A stretch of 64,000 nt of DNA from Planctomycetaceae bacterium (GCA_027487485.1 JAIYDN010000101.1:62001-126000), one strand, 5' to 3'; counted from the stretch's first letter, positions 36,344 through 45,737 are shown. The notes: generated by a model from the sequence alone, not told the origin. Numbers and translations are program-made.

Positions 36344-37225
36344 TTACCGCATTCGCTCGATCAAAAATTGGTATGACTTTTCTGTGGCTTCTCGGTCAAT
36401 GAAAGTCATCAGGTGTGCTTTATCGGGAACTACCAAGTATTCAAAATCTACCCCCTCGCGTTGGAGAGCTTCTTTCATGGATATTGACGATTGGGAGGGT
36501 ACCAACCAATCCTTGCTGCCGTGAAACAAAAATATGGGTGGGTCGTCGGGACTCACATGGGTGATGGGAGAAGCATCGGCATACTTCTTCTGGAAGGTTC
36601 GCCTAGGTCCTCCGAAAACTGGCTTTAGCAAATTGCTATCCAACGGAATCGAAGTCAGGTCGCAAGGGGCGCCACCTGCAACGCACGCTTTCAGACGCGG
36701 AACATCGGGGCTAGGGTCAGTCGCCAGTAGAGCCGCTAAATGACCGCCGGCCGAATAGCCCCACGAACCAATCGACGATGAGTCCACTTGCAATTCATCC
36801 GCATGTTCATGCATCCACTTTAGTGCCAATCGGCAGTCATCGATCTGGGCAGGAAACGGATGTTTCGGCGCAAGACGGTAGTTGATGGACATCACGACAA
36901 ACCCAAGACTAGCTAGTCGCTTGGCATGCCGAGCGTCGTTGCGTTTATCCCCCAACGTCCAAGCACCACCATGGATCAGCAACAATCCGGGTAGTTTTTC
37001 GCCATCGTTTAGCGTGCTCGGCTTTAAAATGTCGGCTCGATGCATGGGCTCGTCAGGCTGCCCATAAACAACGTTGTAATCAATCTGGATGTCGGCCGAA
37101 CGCGATTTTTCCGAATCGGAATCGACCGGTTGTCCAACGGGTTGCCCCCAGGCGCTGGTCCACGTGGTCAGCAACAGAAACGCCGTGCAGACACTGCGCA
37201 TCAAGTCTTTTTTTAATTTCGTCAT
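36344..37225 (-). CDS. Exported alpha/beta hydrolase (BD-FAE/carboxylesterase-like)
   Basis: 293-residue serine esterase. A signal peptide (LMRSVCTAFLLLTTWTSAWG) is followed by the hydrolase core: LLLIHGGAWTLGDKR with the HGGxW oxyanion motif, GSWGYSAGGHLAALLA with the nucleophile Ser in GYSAGG, FLFHGSKDWLVP with the acid Asp, and VPDKAHLM with the catalytic His. This fits hormone-sensitive-lipase-like or BD-FAE-type acyl esterases, which often remove acyl groups from polysaccharides. The ATG at 37225 starts MTKLKKDL; earlier in-frame ATGs would bury the signal peptide. It is divergent from a DUF1549/DUF1553 gene with 188 bp between. Confidence 0.88.
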   Translation of the reverse strand: MTKLKKDLMRSVCTAFLLLTTWTSAWGQPVGQPVDSDSEKSRSADIQIDYNVVYGQPDEPMHRADILKPSTLNDGEKLPGLLLIHGGAWTLGDKRNDARHAKRLASLGFVVMSINYRLAPKHPFPAQIDDCRLALKWMHEHADELQVDSSSIGSWGYSAGGHLAALLATDPSPDVPRLKACVAGGAPCDLTSIPLDSNLLKPVFGGPRRTFQKKYADASPITHVSPDDPPIFLFHGSKDWLVPSQSSISMKEALQREGVDFEYLVVPDKAHLMTFIDREATEKSYQFLIERMR

Positions 37226-37413
37226 GATATTGGCCTGCTGTGATTCCATCTTGGGGGGTGAGTCAGAAAAGGCAAGCTCATTGTATTCCATTGTCTAGCT
37301 TCGTCCCGCTTGCAGCAATGGTCAAAGGAGAGCATGATAGTTCTATCCGGGCCTTAATTCCTACCCGAAACGCTGCAAAAACCTCCCTCCCTTCCTCTCG
37401 GATTGATATTTCC

Positions 37414-40400
37414 ATGAAATCCTACTTCCAGCGAACCGCCCAGCAAGCTGCGATCCTTGAATTGAAGCGAGCGACTTCGTTGTTTTCGCTTTTCTTGCTT
37501 TTTTCCACCATTCTGAAAGTGGAATGCGTTTTCGGGGACGAGCCGAATCAGGCTTCGGCCCAAACACTTCGATTCAACAAGGAGGTGCGTCCGATATTGT
37601 CGAGTGCTTGTTATCGATGCCATGGCTTCGATGCGAAAACCCGACAAGCCGACCTTCGCCTGGATACCGCTGAAGGGGCTTTCCAAGTCCGCGATTCGGG
37701 GAAAGCCGCTATCGCCCCTGGAAATCTAACGGACAGTCTTATTTGGGAACGTATTGTATCGACCGACCCTGACTTGGTCATGCCACCCCCAAGCTCCAAT
37801 CGGCAGCTGACCGAAGAAGAGAAGAAGACGATTTCTCAATGGGTGGAGCAAGGGGCTGCGTTTGAAAAACATTGGGCCTTCGAACCCATTGTTGCACCCG
37901 CTTCACCCACCGAAACGATCGATCAATTTCTTTCTAAGGAGCAACAGGCGAAAGGTCTTGAGGTACAGCCCATCGCGGATCCAGTCACTCAAGTGAGGCG
38001 TCTAGCATTCACTCTGACCGGTCTGCCACCCGAGCTTGCAGATGTTGAGGCTTTTGTCGCTGACGCATCCCACGAACATTACAACCGACTGATCGATAAG
38101 TATCTTGCTTCTCCGCATTATGGCGAGGAGATGGCCAAGCATTGGTTGGACGTGGCTCGATATGGCGATACGCACGGTCTTCATTTAGATAACGAACGAA
38201 AGGCCTGGGGGTTTCGCGATTGGGTCGTCGACGCATTCAATCGCAATGTACCCTTTAATCAATTCACCATCGAGCAGCTTGCAGGTGACCTGCTTCCTAA
38301 TCCAACTCAGTCGCAGCTGGTAGCCACGGGCTTTAATCGATGCAATGTAACCACCAGCGAAGGTGGTGCCATTAACGACGAGTTCTTATTTCGTTACGCA
38401 GTGGACCGAACCAGCACCACGGTTCAGGCTTGGTTAGGTCTTACCGGCGGATGCGCGGTTTGTCATGACCACAAGTACGATCCGATCAGTACCAAAGAAT
38501 TTTACTCCTTGTATGCATTCTTCTATAACGCAGCTGATCCTGCGATGGACGGGAACACGGACACTACTTCTCCGTTCTTGCCGATACCTTCGGATGAACA
38601 ACGCAGGGCTTTGGATGCTGCCCGACAACGGGAATCTGATGCGTTGGAAACCCTGCGCAAGTTCGCATCTGCACGCGAAGTCATCGATGATGAATTGGAA
38701 CGAAATGCTGCAAGTGTAACGTCGGCCCCCATGACATCGATCTGGATGGATGACCAATTCAATCCCGGGGCTGGAACTCGAAACACAACGCGCAATGAAA
38801 CCGTTTGGAACAATGAAGGCGGAGTTCCCATGGGCCAGCGTTCGCTCCATCAAGAATTCGGGAATCGGCTGGAGCAAGTCGTAACGGGTGGACTGAGGCC
38901 TTTGTGGATTCCAGAGCAAGCTTCCCTGAAAGTATGGTTACGGACCGATCGCAACGAGCCACCGAAGGCGGCCTTCATCGAGATCCGTACCAACTCCACC
39001 ACCAAGCAATTCGTTTGGAGCAATTCAGCCGCCGATGCGACGATTGCAGGTTTCGATCCAGCCCGAATCGTTGGACCATTGCCTCAACCTGGTAAGTGGA
39101 CACTGCTAACGCTGCCTGTGTCGGATCTGTCCGTGGGTGATCGTGTTGCTGAACTGAAGCTTGGCTTGTTTGGCGGCATTTGCGATTGGGATGGGCTTGT
39201 TTGCAGTGGCATTCAACGTCCGAACGATTTGTTGACCGCCGACTTGCAAACCTGGTGGAAAAGCGTCCAAGGTACCGATGTCCCATTTGCAGCAGGTGAT
39301 CTGGCGAAGGCTCTGAAGGAAGGTCCAGAATCGGAGAGTGGCAAGAGCAAGCGAGACGAGGTCGCTCAGTTCTTCAGGATGTACATTTCCGAGGCGACAA
39401 GTCCATTGGTATTAAGCGCTAGGCAGCAGTGGTATTCCGAACAGGTGTCTCGCTCCATGCTGGAAAGTTCGATCGCTGGTACGTTTATTTACAACGATCT
39501 AGCGAAGCCGCGCGAGGCGTTTGTGATGACTCGGGGGCAATACGATCAAAAGGGGGAACGCGTCTATCCGAATACACCGGCAGCGTTGCCAAGCTTGAGC
39601 AAGGATTCACAACGGGAGCAACCCAATCGCCTGGATTTGGCCAAATGGTTGGTGTCCGACGAAAACCCGCTCACCGCACGAGTCACCATCAATCGACTTT
39701 GGCAGCAAGTATTTGGGGTCGGAATCGTCAAGACCAGCGATGACTTTGGATCGCAAGGTTCCCCACCTGTTCACCCAGAATTGCTAGATGCATTGGCCTT
39801 CCGGTACCGTGCTAATGGATGGAATACCAAAGAAATGATGAAAGAGATGGTGCGATCCGATGCGTTCCGTCGATCGGCCACGGTGACTCCTGCTTCATGG
39901 AATATCGATCCTGAAAATCGCCATCTCGCCCGTGGGCCGCGCATTCGTTTAGATGCGGAACAAATTCGGGACAATGTTCTTGCCGTAAGTGGTTTGCTCA
40001 ATCGGGCGATGGGTGGTCCTGGGGTAAAGGGATATCAACCATCAAATATCTGGGAACCCGTCGGATACGGAGATTCCAATACGCGATACTATGTCCAGGA
40101 CCATGGAAATACTCTCTATCGACGCAGCCTTTACAGCTTTATCAAGCGAACCGCTCCACCGCCGTTCATGAGCAATTTCGATGCTCCCAATCGTGAACTG
40201 TTCTGCACGCGACGCGAACGAAGCAATACGCCGTTGCAAGCGCTACAATTGATGAACGACATCCAGTACGTGGAAGCAGCCCGAGTTTTAGCCGAGAGTG
40301 TTTTGTCCGATGCATCGATTCCAACGGAACGACGCATCCAACAGATTTTCCAGCTGTCTCTTTCTCGCGTTCCCACAACGACCGAACAAGAGGCGATGGC

Positions 40401-40575
40401 TATGGCGCTGTCCAAGTTTCAATCGCGTTTTCAGGATCAGCTCGAAGACGCAAAGAAATTGGTCTACGTGGGTGAAAAACCAACCAACTCGTTGATCCCA
40501 GTGCAAGATTTGGCAGCCTACACGCTGTTGGCCAACCTGGTTCTTAACTTGGACGAGACCGTGAATCGGAACTGA
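37414..40575 (+). CDS. PSCyt1/DUF1549/DUF1553 secreted cytochrome-like protein
   Basis: 1053-residue exported protein of a planctomycete-expanded family. A signal segment (ATSLFSLFLLFSTILKVECV) precedes a planctomycete cytochrome C domain with CYRCH (66-70), the DUF1549 domain (HYGEEMAKHWLDVARYGDTH and the second C/H site CAVCHDHKYDPIST), a beta-rich insert around 450-620, and DUF1553 (NPLTARVTINRLWQQVFGVG; NRELFCTRRERSNTPLQALQ). The family usually pairs with a DUF1501 protein, but the next gene is xerC, so this copy is an orphan. Its role is thought to be oxidation in polysaccharide breakdown, not proven. The 3' end overlaps xerC by 32 bp. Confidence 0.92.
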   Translation: MKSYFQRTAQQAAILELKRATSLFSLFLLFSTILKVECVFGDEPNQASAQTLRFNKEVRPILSSACYRCHGFDAKTRQADLRLDTAEGAFQVRDSGKAAIAPGNLTDSLIWERIVSTDPDLVMPPPSSNRQLTEEEKKTISQWVEQGAAFEKHWAFEPIVAPASPTETIDQFLSKEQQAKGLEVQPIADPVTQVRRLAFTLTGLPPELADVEAFVADASHEHYNRLIDKYLASPHYGEEMAKHWLDVARYGDTHGLHLDNERKAWGFRDWVVDAFNRNVPFNQFTIEQLAGDLLPNPTQSQLVATGFNRCNVTTSEGGAINDEFLFRYAVDRTSTTVQAWLGLTGGCAVCHDHKYDPISTKEFYSLYAFFYNAADPAMDGNTDTTSPFLPIPSDEQRRALDAARQRESDALETLRKFASAREVIDDELERNAASVTSAPMTSIWMDDQFNPGAGTRNTTRNETVWNNEGGVPMGQRSLHQEFGNRLEQVVTGGLRPLWIPEQASLKVWLRTDRNEPPKAAFIEIRTNSTTKQFVWSNSAADATIAGFDPARIVGPLPQPGKWTLLTLPVSDLSVGDRVAELKLGLFGGICDWDGLVCSGIQRPNDLLTADLQTWWKSVQGTDVPFAAGDLAKALKEGPESESGKSKRDEVAQFFRMYISEATSPLVLSARQQWYSEQVSRSMLESSIAGTFIYNDLAKPREAFVMTRGQYDQKGERVYPNTPAALPSLSKDSQREQPNRLDLAKWLVSDENPLTARVTINRLWQQVFGVGIVKTSDDFGSQGSPPVHPELLDALAFRYRANGWNTKEMMKEMVRSDAFRRSATVTPASWNIDPENRHLARGPRIRLDAEQIRDNVLAVSGLLNRAMGGPGVKGYQPSNIWEPVGYGDSNTRYYVQDHGNTLYRRSLYSFIKRTAPPPFMSNFDAPNRELFCTRRERSNTPLQALQLMNDIQYVEAARVLAESVLSDASIPTERRIQQIFQLSLSRVPTTTEQEAMAMALSKFQSRFQDQLEDAKKLVYVGEKPTNSLIPVQDLAAYTLLANLVLNLDETVNRN

Positions 40576-41470
40576 TCAACGCTCTTGGGTGAGCTTTGAC
40601 ATAGGCTTGTTTGAGGTTAGCCGTGCTGACGTGAGTGTAAATTTGCGTGGTCACCAGACTCTTGTGGCCAAGCAATTCTTGAACGCTTCGAATGTCGGCT
40701 CCTCGGTCAAGCAAGTGGGTTGCAAAACTGTGACGCAAGGTGTGAGGTGTGGTTCGCGAATCGAGGCCACTTTCCTTGATGTACTTTTCCAGCATTCGAG
40801 CGACGCTTCGGGTGGTTAGTCGCAAACCGAACTTGCTGGTAAAGGTTGGCAATTCCTTGTTGTCTCCTTGGTCTTTCCGAGTGCGGACGGCAAAGTAACG
40901 CTTCAAGGCTTTGGCAGCAAAGCCACCAATCGCTCCAAAACGTTCTTTTCGGCCTTTACCGCGAATCCGAACCACCCCTTCGTCGAAGTCGATATCGCGA
41001 TCGTTGGTACCGACCAATTCGCTAACCCGCATGCCTGCGCTGTACATGACCTCCAAAATCGCGATATCGCGAAGGCCCATTTCACAACTTGGGTCCGGCG
41101 ACTCGAGCAGTTTTTGAATTTCGTCCGCCGACAGAAAATGCGGGAGCTTGCGTTGGCCTCGGGGATTGCGCAATGGTTTGGCAGGATTCGTGTCCGCCAT
41201 CTGCTGCCGTTGAGCGAACCGATAGAAGCTTCTTAAGGATGCTAGCTTTCGCGAAATGCTGGTTCTGGCATAGCCAGCATCATGAAGGGCAGAAACGTAC
41301 CCGCGAAGCAAAGTCGCGTCCACGTCTCGGGGAAGAACTTTTTTTTGCCCCTCGTCCGTCAAGAAATCCGCCAGGTCCATCAAATCTTCGCGATAGGATT
41401 TGATCGTCAGATCCGACGCGTTCCTTTCCACATCCAGGTAGCGAAGGAATTGCGAGATTTCTGCGTGCAT
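40544..41470 (-). CDS. xerC: Tyrosine recombinase XerC/XerD
   Basis: Site-specific recombinase for chromosome dimer resolution at dif. The 308-residue length from the ATG at 41470 matches Xer proteins. An N-terminal SAM-like DNA-binding domain (ISQFLRYLDVERNASDLTIK) is followed by the catalytic domain with R148 (SAGMRVSEL), K172 (IRGKGRKER), H243 and R246 (TPHTLRHSFATHLL), H269 (LGHKSL) and the nucleophile Y278 (TTQIYTHVS). All catalytic residues are present. It is a host-type Xer, not a phage integrase, judging by length. The frame extends upstream, but the extension has no similarity. It converges with and overlaps the DUF1553 gene by 32 bp. Confidence 0.94.
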   Translation of the reverse strand: MHAEISQFLRYLDVERNASDLTIKSYREDLMDLADFLTDEGQKKVLPRDVDATLLRGYVSALHDAGYARTSISRKLASLRSFYRFAQRQQMADTNPAKPLRNPRGQRKLPHFLSADEIQKLLESPDPSCEMGLRDIAILEVMYSAGMRVSELVGTNDRDIDFDEGVVRIRGKGRKERFGAIGGFAAKALKRYFAVRTRKDQGDNKELPTFTSKFGLRLTTRSVARMLEKYIKESGLDSRTTPHTLRHSFATHLLDRGADIRSVQELLGHKSLVTTQIYTHVSTANLKQAYVKAHPRALISSDSRSRPS

Positions 41471-41830
41471 CCGTGAATCTCCATTATTTCCGAGGAAGGA
41501 ACCAAGGGGCAGAATCGAAACAAGGGTTTGCCAAAATAGTCGCCGAAACTTGGCCCCCCGAAGTTTACACGCCAAATCGAAACAGGCTTGAACCTTTCGC
41601 CAAACATTTCCGAACGGCAAAGAAATATCAAATTTTGGCGACTTGGATCAAGTTTACCGATTGTTCTGCCGAAATCACCAGCAGCGATTTTGTGGATCGA
41701 CATGATCAAGTAGGAGATGCTAGCATCCCCGATCTTGACGAGCGGCCCGCAGGAGCCTAGACTTTCTGACTGTTAAACCCAGTCGGCAAAACGACTTAGG
41801 TCGTACCAAGGTTCCTCGGGGAGTTCAGTC
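41471..41830. other. Divergent spacer between xerC and the HU gene
   Basis: 360 bp with promoters for both neighbours expected. I see no coding frame with similarity, no clear hairpin terminator and no repeat. GGGGAG about eight bases before the GTG at 41831 is a good ribosome site for the HU gene. Confidence 0.6.
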
Positions 41831-42214
41831 GTGACGAAAAAAGAGATCGTGAAAACGATTTCCGAAGAGACCGGAATCAATCAGCAAGTGATTAAGTCGA
41901 TCGTTCAACGAACTTTCGATTCGATCGTGACTACTCTGGTTGAAGAGGGGCGAATTGAACTTCGAAACTTCGGAGTGTTTCAAGTAAAACCGAGAGCCGC
42001 TCGCAAGGCACGCAATCCTCGAACGGGACGACAAGTCGAAGTCCCTGAGAAGTTTGTGGTTACCTTCAAGCCCGGAAAAATAATGGAGCAGAAAGTCAAC
42101 TCAATCGAGGGGACGCCACTGGCCCAGCAGATCCGGGATGAAATGGCTTCAGGAAAACTTGATCCAGAAATTGATTCGGACGACGAAGCAACGGAAGAAG
42201 CTTCTGATTCCTAA
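41831..42214 (+). CDS. HU/IHF-family DNA-binding protein with acidic tail
   Basis: Nucleoid-associated DNA-bending protein of 127 residues. The HU fold is clear: [20 protein letters not shown] dimer helix, [20 protein letters not shown] (normally ELRGFGxFxVxxRxARxGRN) and [20 protein letters not shown], the DNA-binding arm. After about residue 90, where ordinary HU ends, comes a 35-residue acidic extension rich in Asp/Glu/Ser. The start is GTG preceded by GGGGAG. The tail could tune DNA affinity or protein contacts. A small lipoprotein gene follows on the same strand. Confidence 0.93.
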   Translation: MTKKEIVKTISEETGINQQVIKSIVQRTFDSIVTTLVEEGRIELRNFGVFQVKPRAARKARNPRTGRQVEVPEKFVVTFKPGKIMEQKVNSIEGTPLAQQIRDEMASGKLDPEIDSDDEATEEASDS

Positions 42215-42296
42215 CGAACTCTTTGGGCCCAGCTCAATCGGTTCGGCGTTATCGGACGGTATTGTTGTAGTGCAAGACATTCACGGAGGATGAGTC

Positions 42297-42518
42297 ATGC
42301 GGCGAAGAATTTGTTGGGCTTTATTGGTTTGCAGTTCATGCCTCCCGATGGTTGGTTGCGTACTTCCTATTTACTCAGCCAATCCATCCAAGCGAGCTGA
42401 GCAATTGATTTATACGTCCGAAAACTTGCGTGCACTCATTCAAGAGTGGGAGCGTTTTTGGTTCTTGGATCAACCTAACCACATGACTCCATTCCGCGTT
42501 CACGGCGGCGTGATCTAG
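42297..42518 (+). CDS. Small putative lipoprotein
   Basis: 73 residues with a typical lipoprotein signal: basic start MRRRIC, hydrophobic ALLVCSSCLPMV and lipobox MVGC, so Cys21 would be acylated. The mature 53-residue part is charged and helical (AEQLIYTSENLRALIQEWER), ending near a FRVHGGVI strand. A good ribosome site (GGAGG) lies about nine bases before the ATG. No family recognised; the HU gene ends 82 bp upstream. The ribosome site and signal make it a credible gene despite the small size. Confidence 0.75.
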   Translation: MRRRICWALLVCSSCLPMVGCVLPIYSANPSKRAEQLIYTSENLRALIQEWERFWFLDQPNHMTPFRVHGGVI

Positions 42519-42644
42519 GAATTGGAACTGCCGATCGTTCACGATTCGGCAAACGAAGTCGACCGGGCCAGTGCATGAACTGTCCCTTGCGACATTTCGT
42601 ACTCATCATGTAGTATTCCAAAAAACATTTAAGGAATCCTCGTG

Positions 42645-43565
42645 ATGAACAAAATTCTAGATCGAACCAATCGCTGGAGCTCGTCCCTAATCCCATATGC
42701 CTTGGTGTCAGCCATCGGCGTCGGGTTGACGGGCGGTATGGCATTGCTGGTTTTCTATGCTGCATTGCGTTGGACCGACGAAGTCCAAGATGGTCTGGGT
42801 GGGTTCTACGGCAAGTCAGGCACTTTGATTATTGCCGGCGGCGGAAATCTGCCGGAGACAATCCCTGCTCACTTCTGCAAACTTGCCGGTGGCAACGAAG
42901 CCCGTCTGGTCGTCATCCCTTCTTATGACGCTACCCCACATGAAGAGCGAGCAATTATTCGCGAATGGCGGCGTCGCCAAGTTGCCACCATCGATGTCTC
43001 CAGATGTCGAGCTCGAGACGATTCTGCCAGCGTTGCCCTGGCTTCGAAGATAAGGCAGGCGACCGGCGTCTGGTTTACTGGCGGCCAACAAGCGATTCCT
43101 GCCGAATACTATTCAGGCACTGCGGTAGAAACGGAATTGTGGAGTCTCCTGGAACGCGGCGGAGTCATCGGCGGCACATCCGCAGGCGCCGCAATCATGT
43201 CGCGAGTCATGATCGAGGAAGGGCATCGTTCTGCGAAAACTCGCCAAGGCCTTGATCTGATCCGCGGCTGCGTGATCGATCAACATTTCATGCGAAGAAA
43301 CCGGCTCACGCGACTTCGAGGGGTGCTGGACCAACACCCCAAGACAATCGGTATTGGCGTCGACGAAGGCACAGCGCTTGTCGTCAACGTGACTTCCGGC
43401 CGTCTGAACGTGATAGGCAACTCGTACGTGATGTTATGGGCGCCATCGGAAACAGAATCTCCGCACCAAGCAGAATTTCTTAAGGCCGGCGATTCGTTCG
43501 ATCTAGATCAAATCGAATGGCAAGACGAACCAACTGAATACCAAGAATTGGCTACTGAAGTCTAG
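42645..43565 (+). CDS. Membrane-anchored cyanophycinase-like S51 peptidase
   Basis: 306-residue protein of the cyanophycinase branch of peptidase family S51. One N-terminal transmembrane segment (about 17-45) anchors it, placing the catalytic domain outside the cytoplasm or in a compartment. Motifs: GTLIIAGGGNLP, WFTGGQQ with the oxyanion region, IGGTSAGAAIMS with the nucleophile Ser, VIDQHFMRRNR with the His, and IGIGVDEGTALVV. Cyanophycin synthetase is not in the window, so the substrate may be another beta-Asp-Arg-like or isopeptide. ATG at 42645 directly follows a GTG at 42642 that could also initiate; AAGGA lies upstream. Confidence 0.83.
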   Translation: MNKILDRTNRWSSSLIPYALVSAIGVGLTGGMALLVFYAALRWTDEVQDGLGGFYGKSGTLIIAGGGNLPETIPAHFCKLAGGNEARLVVIPSYDATPHEERAIIREWRRRQVATIDVSRCRARDDSASVALASKIRQATGVWFTGGQQAIPAEYYSGTAVETELWSLLERGGVIGGTSAGAAIMSRVMIEEGHRSAKTRQGLDLIRGCVIDQHFMRRNRLTRLRGVLDQHPKTIGIGVDEGTALVVNVTSGRLNVIGNSYVMLWAPSETESPHQAEFLKAGDSFDLDQIEWQDEPTEYQELATEV

Positions 43566-43673
43566 CCGCTTATCAACCTAAAGCACCGTCGCCGAAGCAT
43601 CTTCGGTTATTTCGTTTAATGGTCTCCGTAGGCGTACTCGCATAGGACAAGACGCACTCGCACAACGTGTCTT

Positions 43674-43740
43674 CGAGTACGAGTACCATTTCATTGAGTA
43701 CGATTACGAGTACGAGTAAGAATAGGATTACGAATAGGAT
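43674..43740. repeat. Degenerate hexamer repeat array
   Basis: Short tract built from hexamers of the form NRANTA: CGAGTA twice at 43674-43685, then TGAGTA, CGATTA, CGAGTA, CGAGTA, AGAATA, GGATTA, CGAATA from 43695 to 43736. It lies between the convergent cyanophycinase-like and galM genes. A frame of 64 codons on the minus strand here is a by-product of the repeat and not a gene. Confidence 0.75.
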
Positions 43741-43830
43741 GGAAGGCCAAAACAACGCAACTTCCATCCTAATGCTTACAACTCAAGGCGACCAACTCGA
43801 ACGAGCGTCCGAATCGTTCGCACCACCGAT

Positions 43831-44988
43831 CTACTTCACACCAAACGTATAAGTTGTGGTTTCTTTGAAAGTCTCCGCTGGCTTCAACAGGGTCGTTGGA
43901 AACGACGGCTGGTTAGGCGAATCAGGGAAATGCTGAGTTTCCAGGCAAAAGGCTTCATGCAACTTGTAGCCACCATTGCCCTCGGTACCATCCAAGAAGT
44001 TGCCTGTATAAAGCTGGATTCCTGGTTGTGTTGTTTGCACTTCCATCGTTCTACCGCTGGCGGGATCAACCACTTTCGCTGCGAGCCTCAATTTGCCGGC
44101 GTCACCTCGAACTACATAGCAATGGTCGTATCCATTGGTTTCCTTCATCTCTGAAATTTTGTCGCCAATCGGGTGGCTGGATACAAAATCCAATGCAGTG
44201 CCAGCGACGGGAAGTAGCTTTCCGGTTGGGATCAGGGTGTCGTTCACGTCTAGAACTTGATCGCATGCCAACATCAACTCATGCTTGTAAATGGTTCCGC
44301 TGCCGGCTCCGCCCAAGTTGAAGTAAGCGTGATTGGTCAAGTTGACGTGTGTTGCCTTATCGGTTGTAGCACTCAATTGAATGGTCAAGCGATTGGAGTT
44401 GTCCCAGACGTAATCGGCGACAACTTGCAACGTTCCTGGGTAACCTTCGTCTCCATCGGGACTGGTAAGAGTGAAGCGCAAGCCAACGCTGGTGGCGGAC
44501 TTGAGTTCGGTTGCTTTCCACATCAGCATGTCGAAACCGACTTTGCCCCCGTGCAAGTGGTTGGGACCATTGTTCGTGGCCAGGGAATACTCCTTGCCGT
44601 CGATGGTAAATTTACCGTTGGCAATTCGGTTGCAGAATCGTCCGACGGTCGCACCGAAATAGGGATGGCGTTGCAAGTACCCGTCGATGGCAGAGAATCC
44701 AGCTGTAACGTTCGTTTTCTTCCCTGCCTTGTCGGGAACATTAATGGAAACCACGATCGCACCGTAGTCGATCATCTCGATCGTGTTTCCCGCGGAATTG
44801 GTCAATGTGTATTTCGTAACGCTTTTGCCATCGGAAGTCTTTCCGAACGGGGCAGAATCGATCTTCATTTTGCTTTGTGCTTCGCAGATTTTGGAGGATT
44901 GAAATAGAAGGGCAAAGGTCGCGATCGCTACGCATAGCGAACGCAAGACTCCTCGCGTTACCGACAAACTTCTGAATGTGTTTCTCAT
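43831..44988 (-). CDS. galM: Exported aldose 1-epimerase (galactose mutarotase)
   Basis: Interconverts alpha and beta anomers of aldoses such as galactose and glucose. The 385-residue protein has a signal peptide (SLCVAIATFALLFQSSKICE), so it acts outside the cytoplasm, unlike E. coli GalM. Family residues: GRFCNRIANGKF, NNGPNHLHGGKVGFD with one catalytic His, VNLTNHAYFNLGG with the second, and AFCLETQHFPDSPNQPSFP with the catalytic Glu. The ATG at 44988 (MRNTFRSLSVTR) is chosen over an in-frame start at 45021. An exported mutarotase fits extracellular carbohydrate breakdown. No gal operon genes are adjacent. Confidence 0.93.
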   Translation of the reverse strand: MRNTFRSLSVTRGVLRSLCVAIATFALLFQSSKICEAQSKMKIDSAPFGKTSDGKSVTKYTLTNSAGNTIEMIDYGAIVVSINVPDKAGKKTNVTAGFSAIDGYLQRHPYFGATVGRFCNRIANGKFTIDGKEYSLATNNGPNHLHGGKVGFDMLMWKATELKSATSVGLRFTLTSPDGDEGYPGTLQVVADYVWDNSNRLTIQLSATTDKATHVNLTNHAYFNLGGAGSGTIYKHELMLACDQVLDVNDTLIPTGKLLPVAGTALDFVSSHPIGDKISEMKETNGYDHCYVVRGDAGKLRLAAKVVDPASGRTMEVQTTQPGIQLYTGNFLDGTEGNGGYKLHEAFCLETQHFPDSPNQPSFPTTLLKPAETFKETTTYTFGVK

Positions 44989-45248
44989 GGTTATTCCTGG
45001 ATATAGACGGGGAGAGCGCATAACACAAAGTGTAACGGAGCCGAATTTCCGGCAAAGCCCCTACGGTCTCCCTATTCCGGCTAATCCAAGCAATCCGGGC
45101 GATCCTTGTTTTGCAAAGAAGTTAACAAAAATCGAGGTGATGGACGGACACGATTGAGCTCACGGCCTGCAAACGCATCCTAAATTCTCATGGAACCAAT
45201 GCAGGCCTCCTCGCCGCATTCTCGGTTCGACTTGTCGCTAGGTTATCC

Positions 45249-45737
45249 ATGCAAAGGGCTACCGTGAGATTTTTCCCTACTTCGTCGCTCGACATTGTTG
45301 AACCCTTAGCACCTTTCGTGCCTGCTACCGCTTGGAATCAGATGCTGCGAGAGTCGCGTGAATCAAATCCAAAGCGTACTCCCAGCGACAGCAAGCCCTT
45401 TTACCGAGATGCTCTCGAACATGCGATTTCGCTGAATCAGGACCAACCGTCTTGCAGTCTTGGTACAAGTTCGATCGGCCGTTCCAAAAATCCTTTTCAG
45501 GTCAGGCTTGAATTGGAAGCACCAACGCTGTCGGCTGTTCACCTGGATAGCTGCTTTGCGGGTGGCGAGTTCGATTTCTTGCTACCGCCAGTCAAGCAAG
45601 AAACCAGCTACGAACTTCAAGCAGACGAAGATTCGGAAAGCTACGATCTTGAACTTGGGCTTCTTGAAAGCGTCCAAGAGATCGCGATCAGTCTCTATCG
45701 CGAACCCGCTCGACGGGTCCAACAGGAAGTTCGCTAA
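45249..45737 (+). CDS. Hypothetical protein
   Basis: 162 residues, no domain recognised. It starts MQRATVRFFPTSSLDIVEPL, has a Ser/Pro-rich middle and an acidic C-terminal half (QADEDSESYDLELGLLESVQ), and ends in a basic REPARRVQQEVR. It lies on its own between galM and the DUF1501 gene, both on the other strand. The balanced composition supports a real gene, but there is no clear ribosome site, so it remains a candidate. Confidence 0.45.
   Translation: MQRATVRFFPTSSLDIVEPLAPFVPATAWNQMLRESRESNPKRTPSDSKPFYRDALEHAISLNQDQPSCSLGTSSIGRSKNPFQVRLELEAPTLSAVHLDSCFAGGEFDFLLPPVKQETSYELQADEDSESYDLELGLLESVQEIAISLYREPARRVQQEVR

Noticed and set aside
40544..40575. Overlap of DUF1553 and xerC ends as a sign of frameshift
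   Set aside because: Both C-termini look normal; short tail-to-tail overlaps of convergent genes are common.
41471..41620. 50-codon N-terminal extension of xerC
   Set aside because: XerC length and the canonical N-terminal domain start fit the ATG at 41470.
43573..43767. 64-codon minus-strand frame with a hydrophobic start
   Set aside because: It is produced by the hexamer repeat and has no ribosome site or family similarity.
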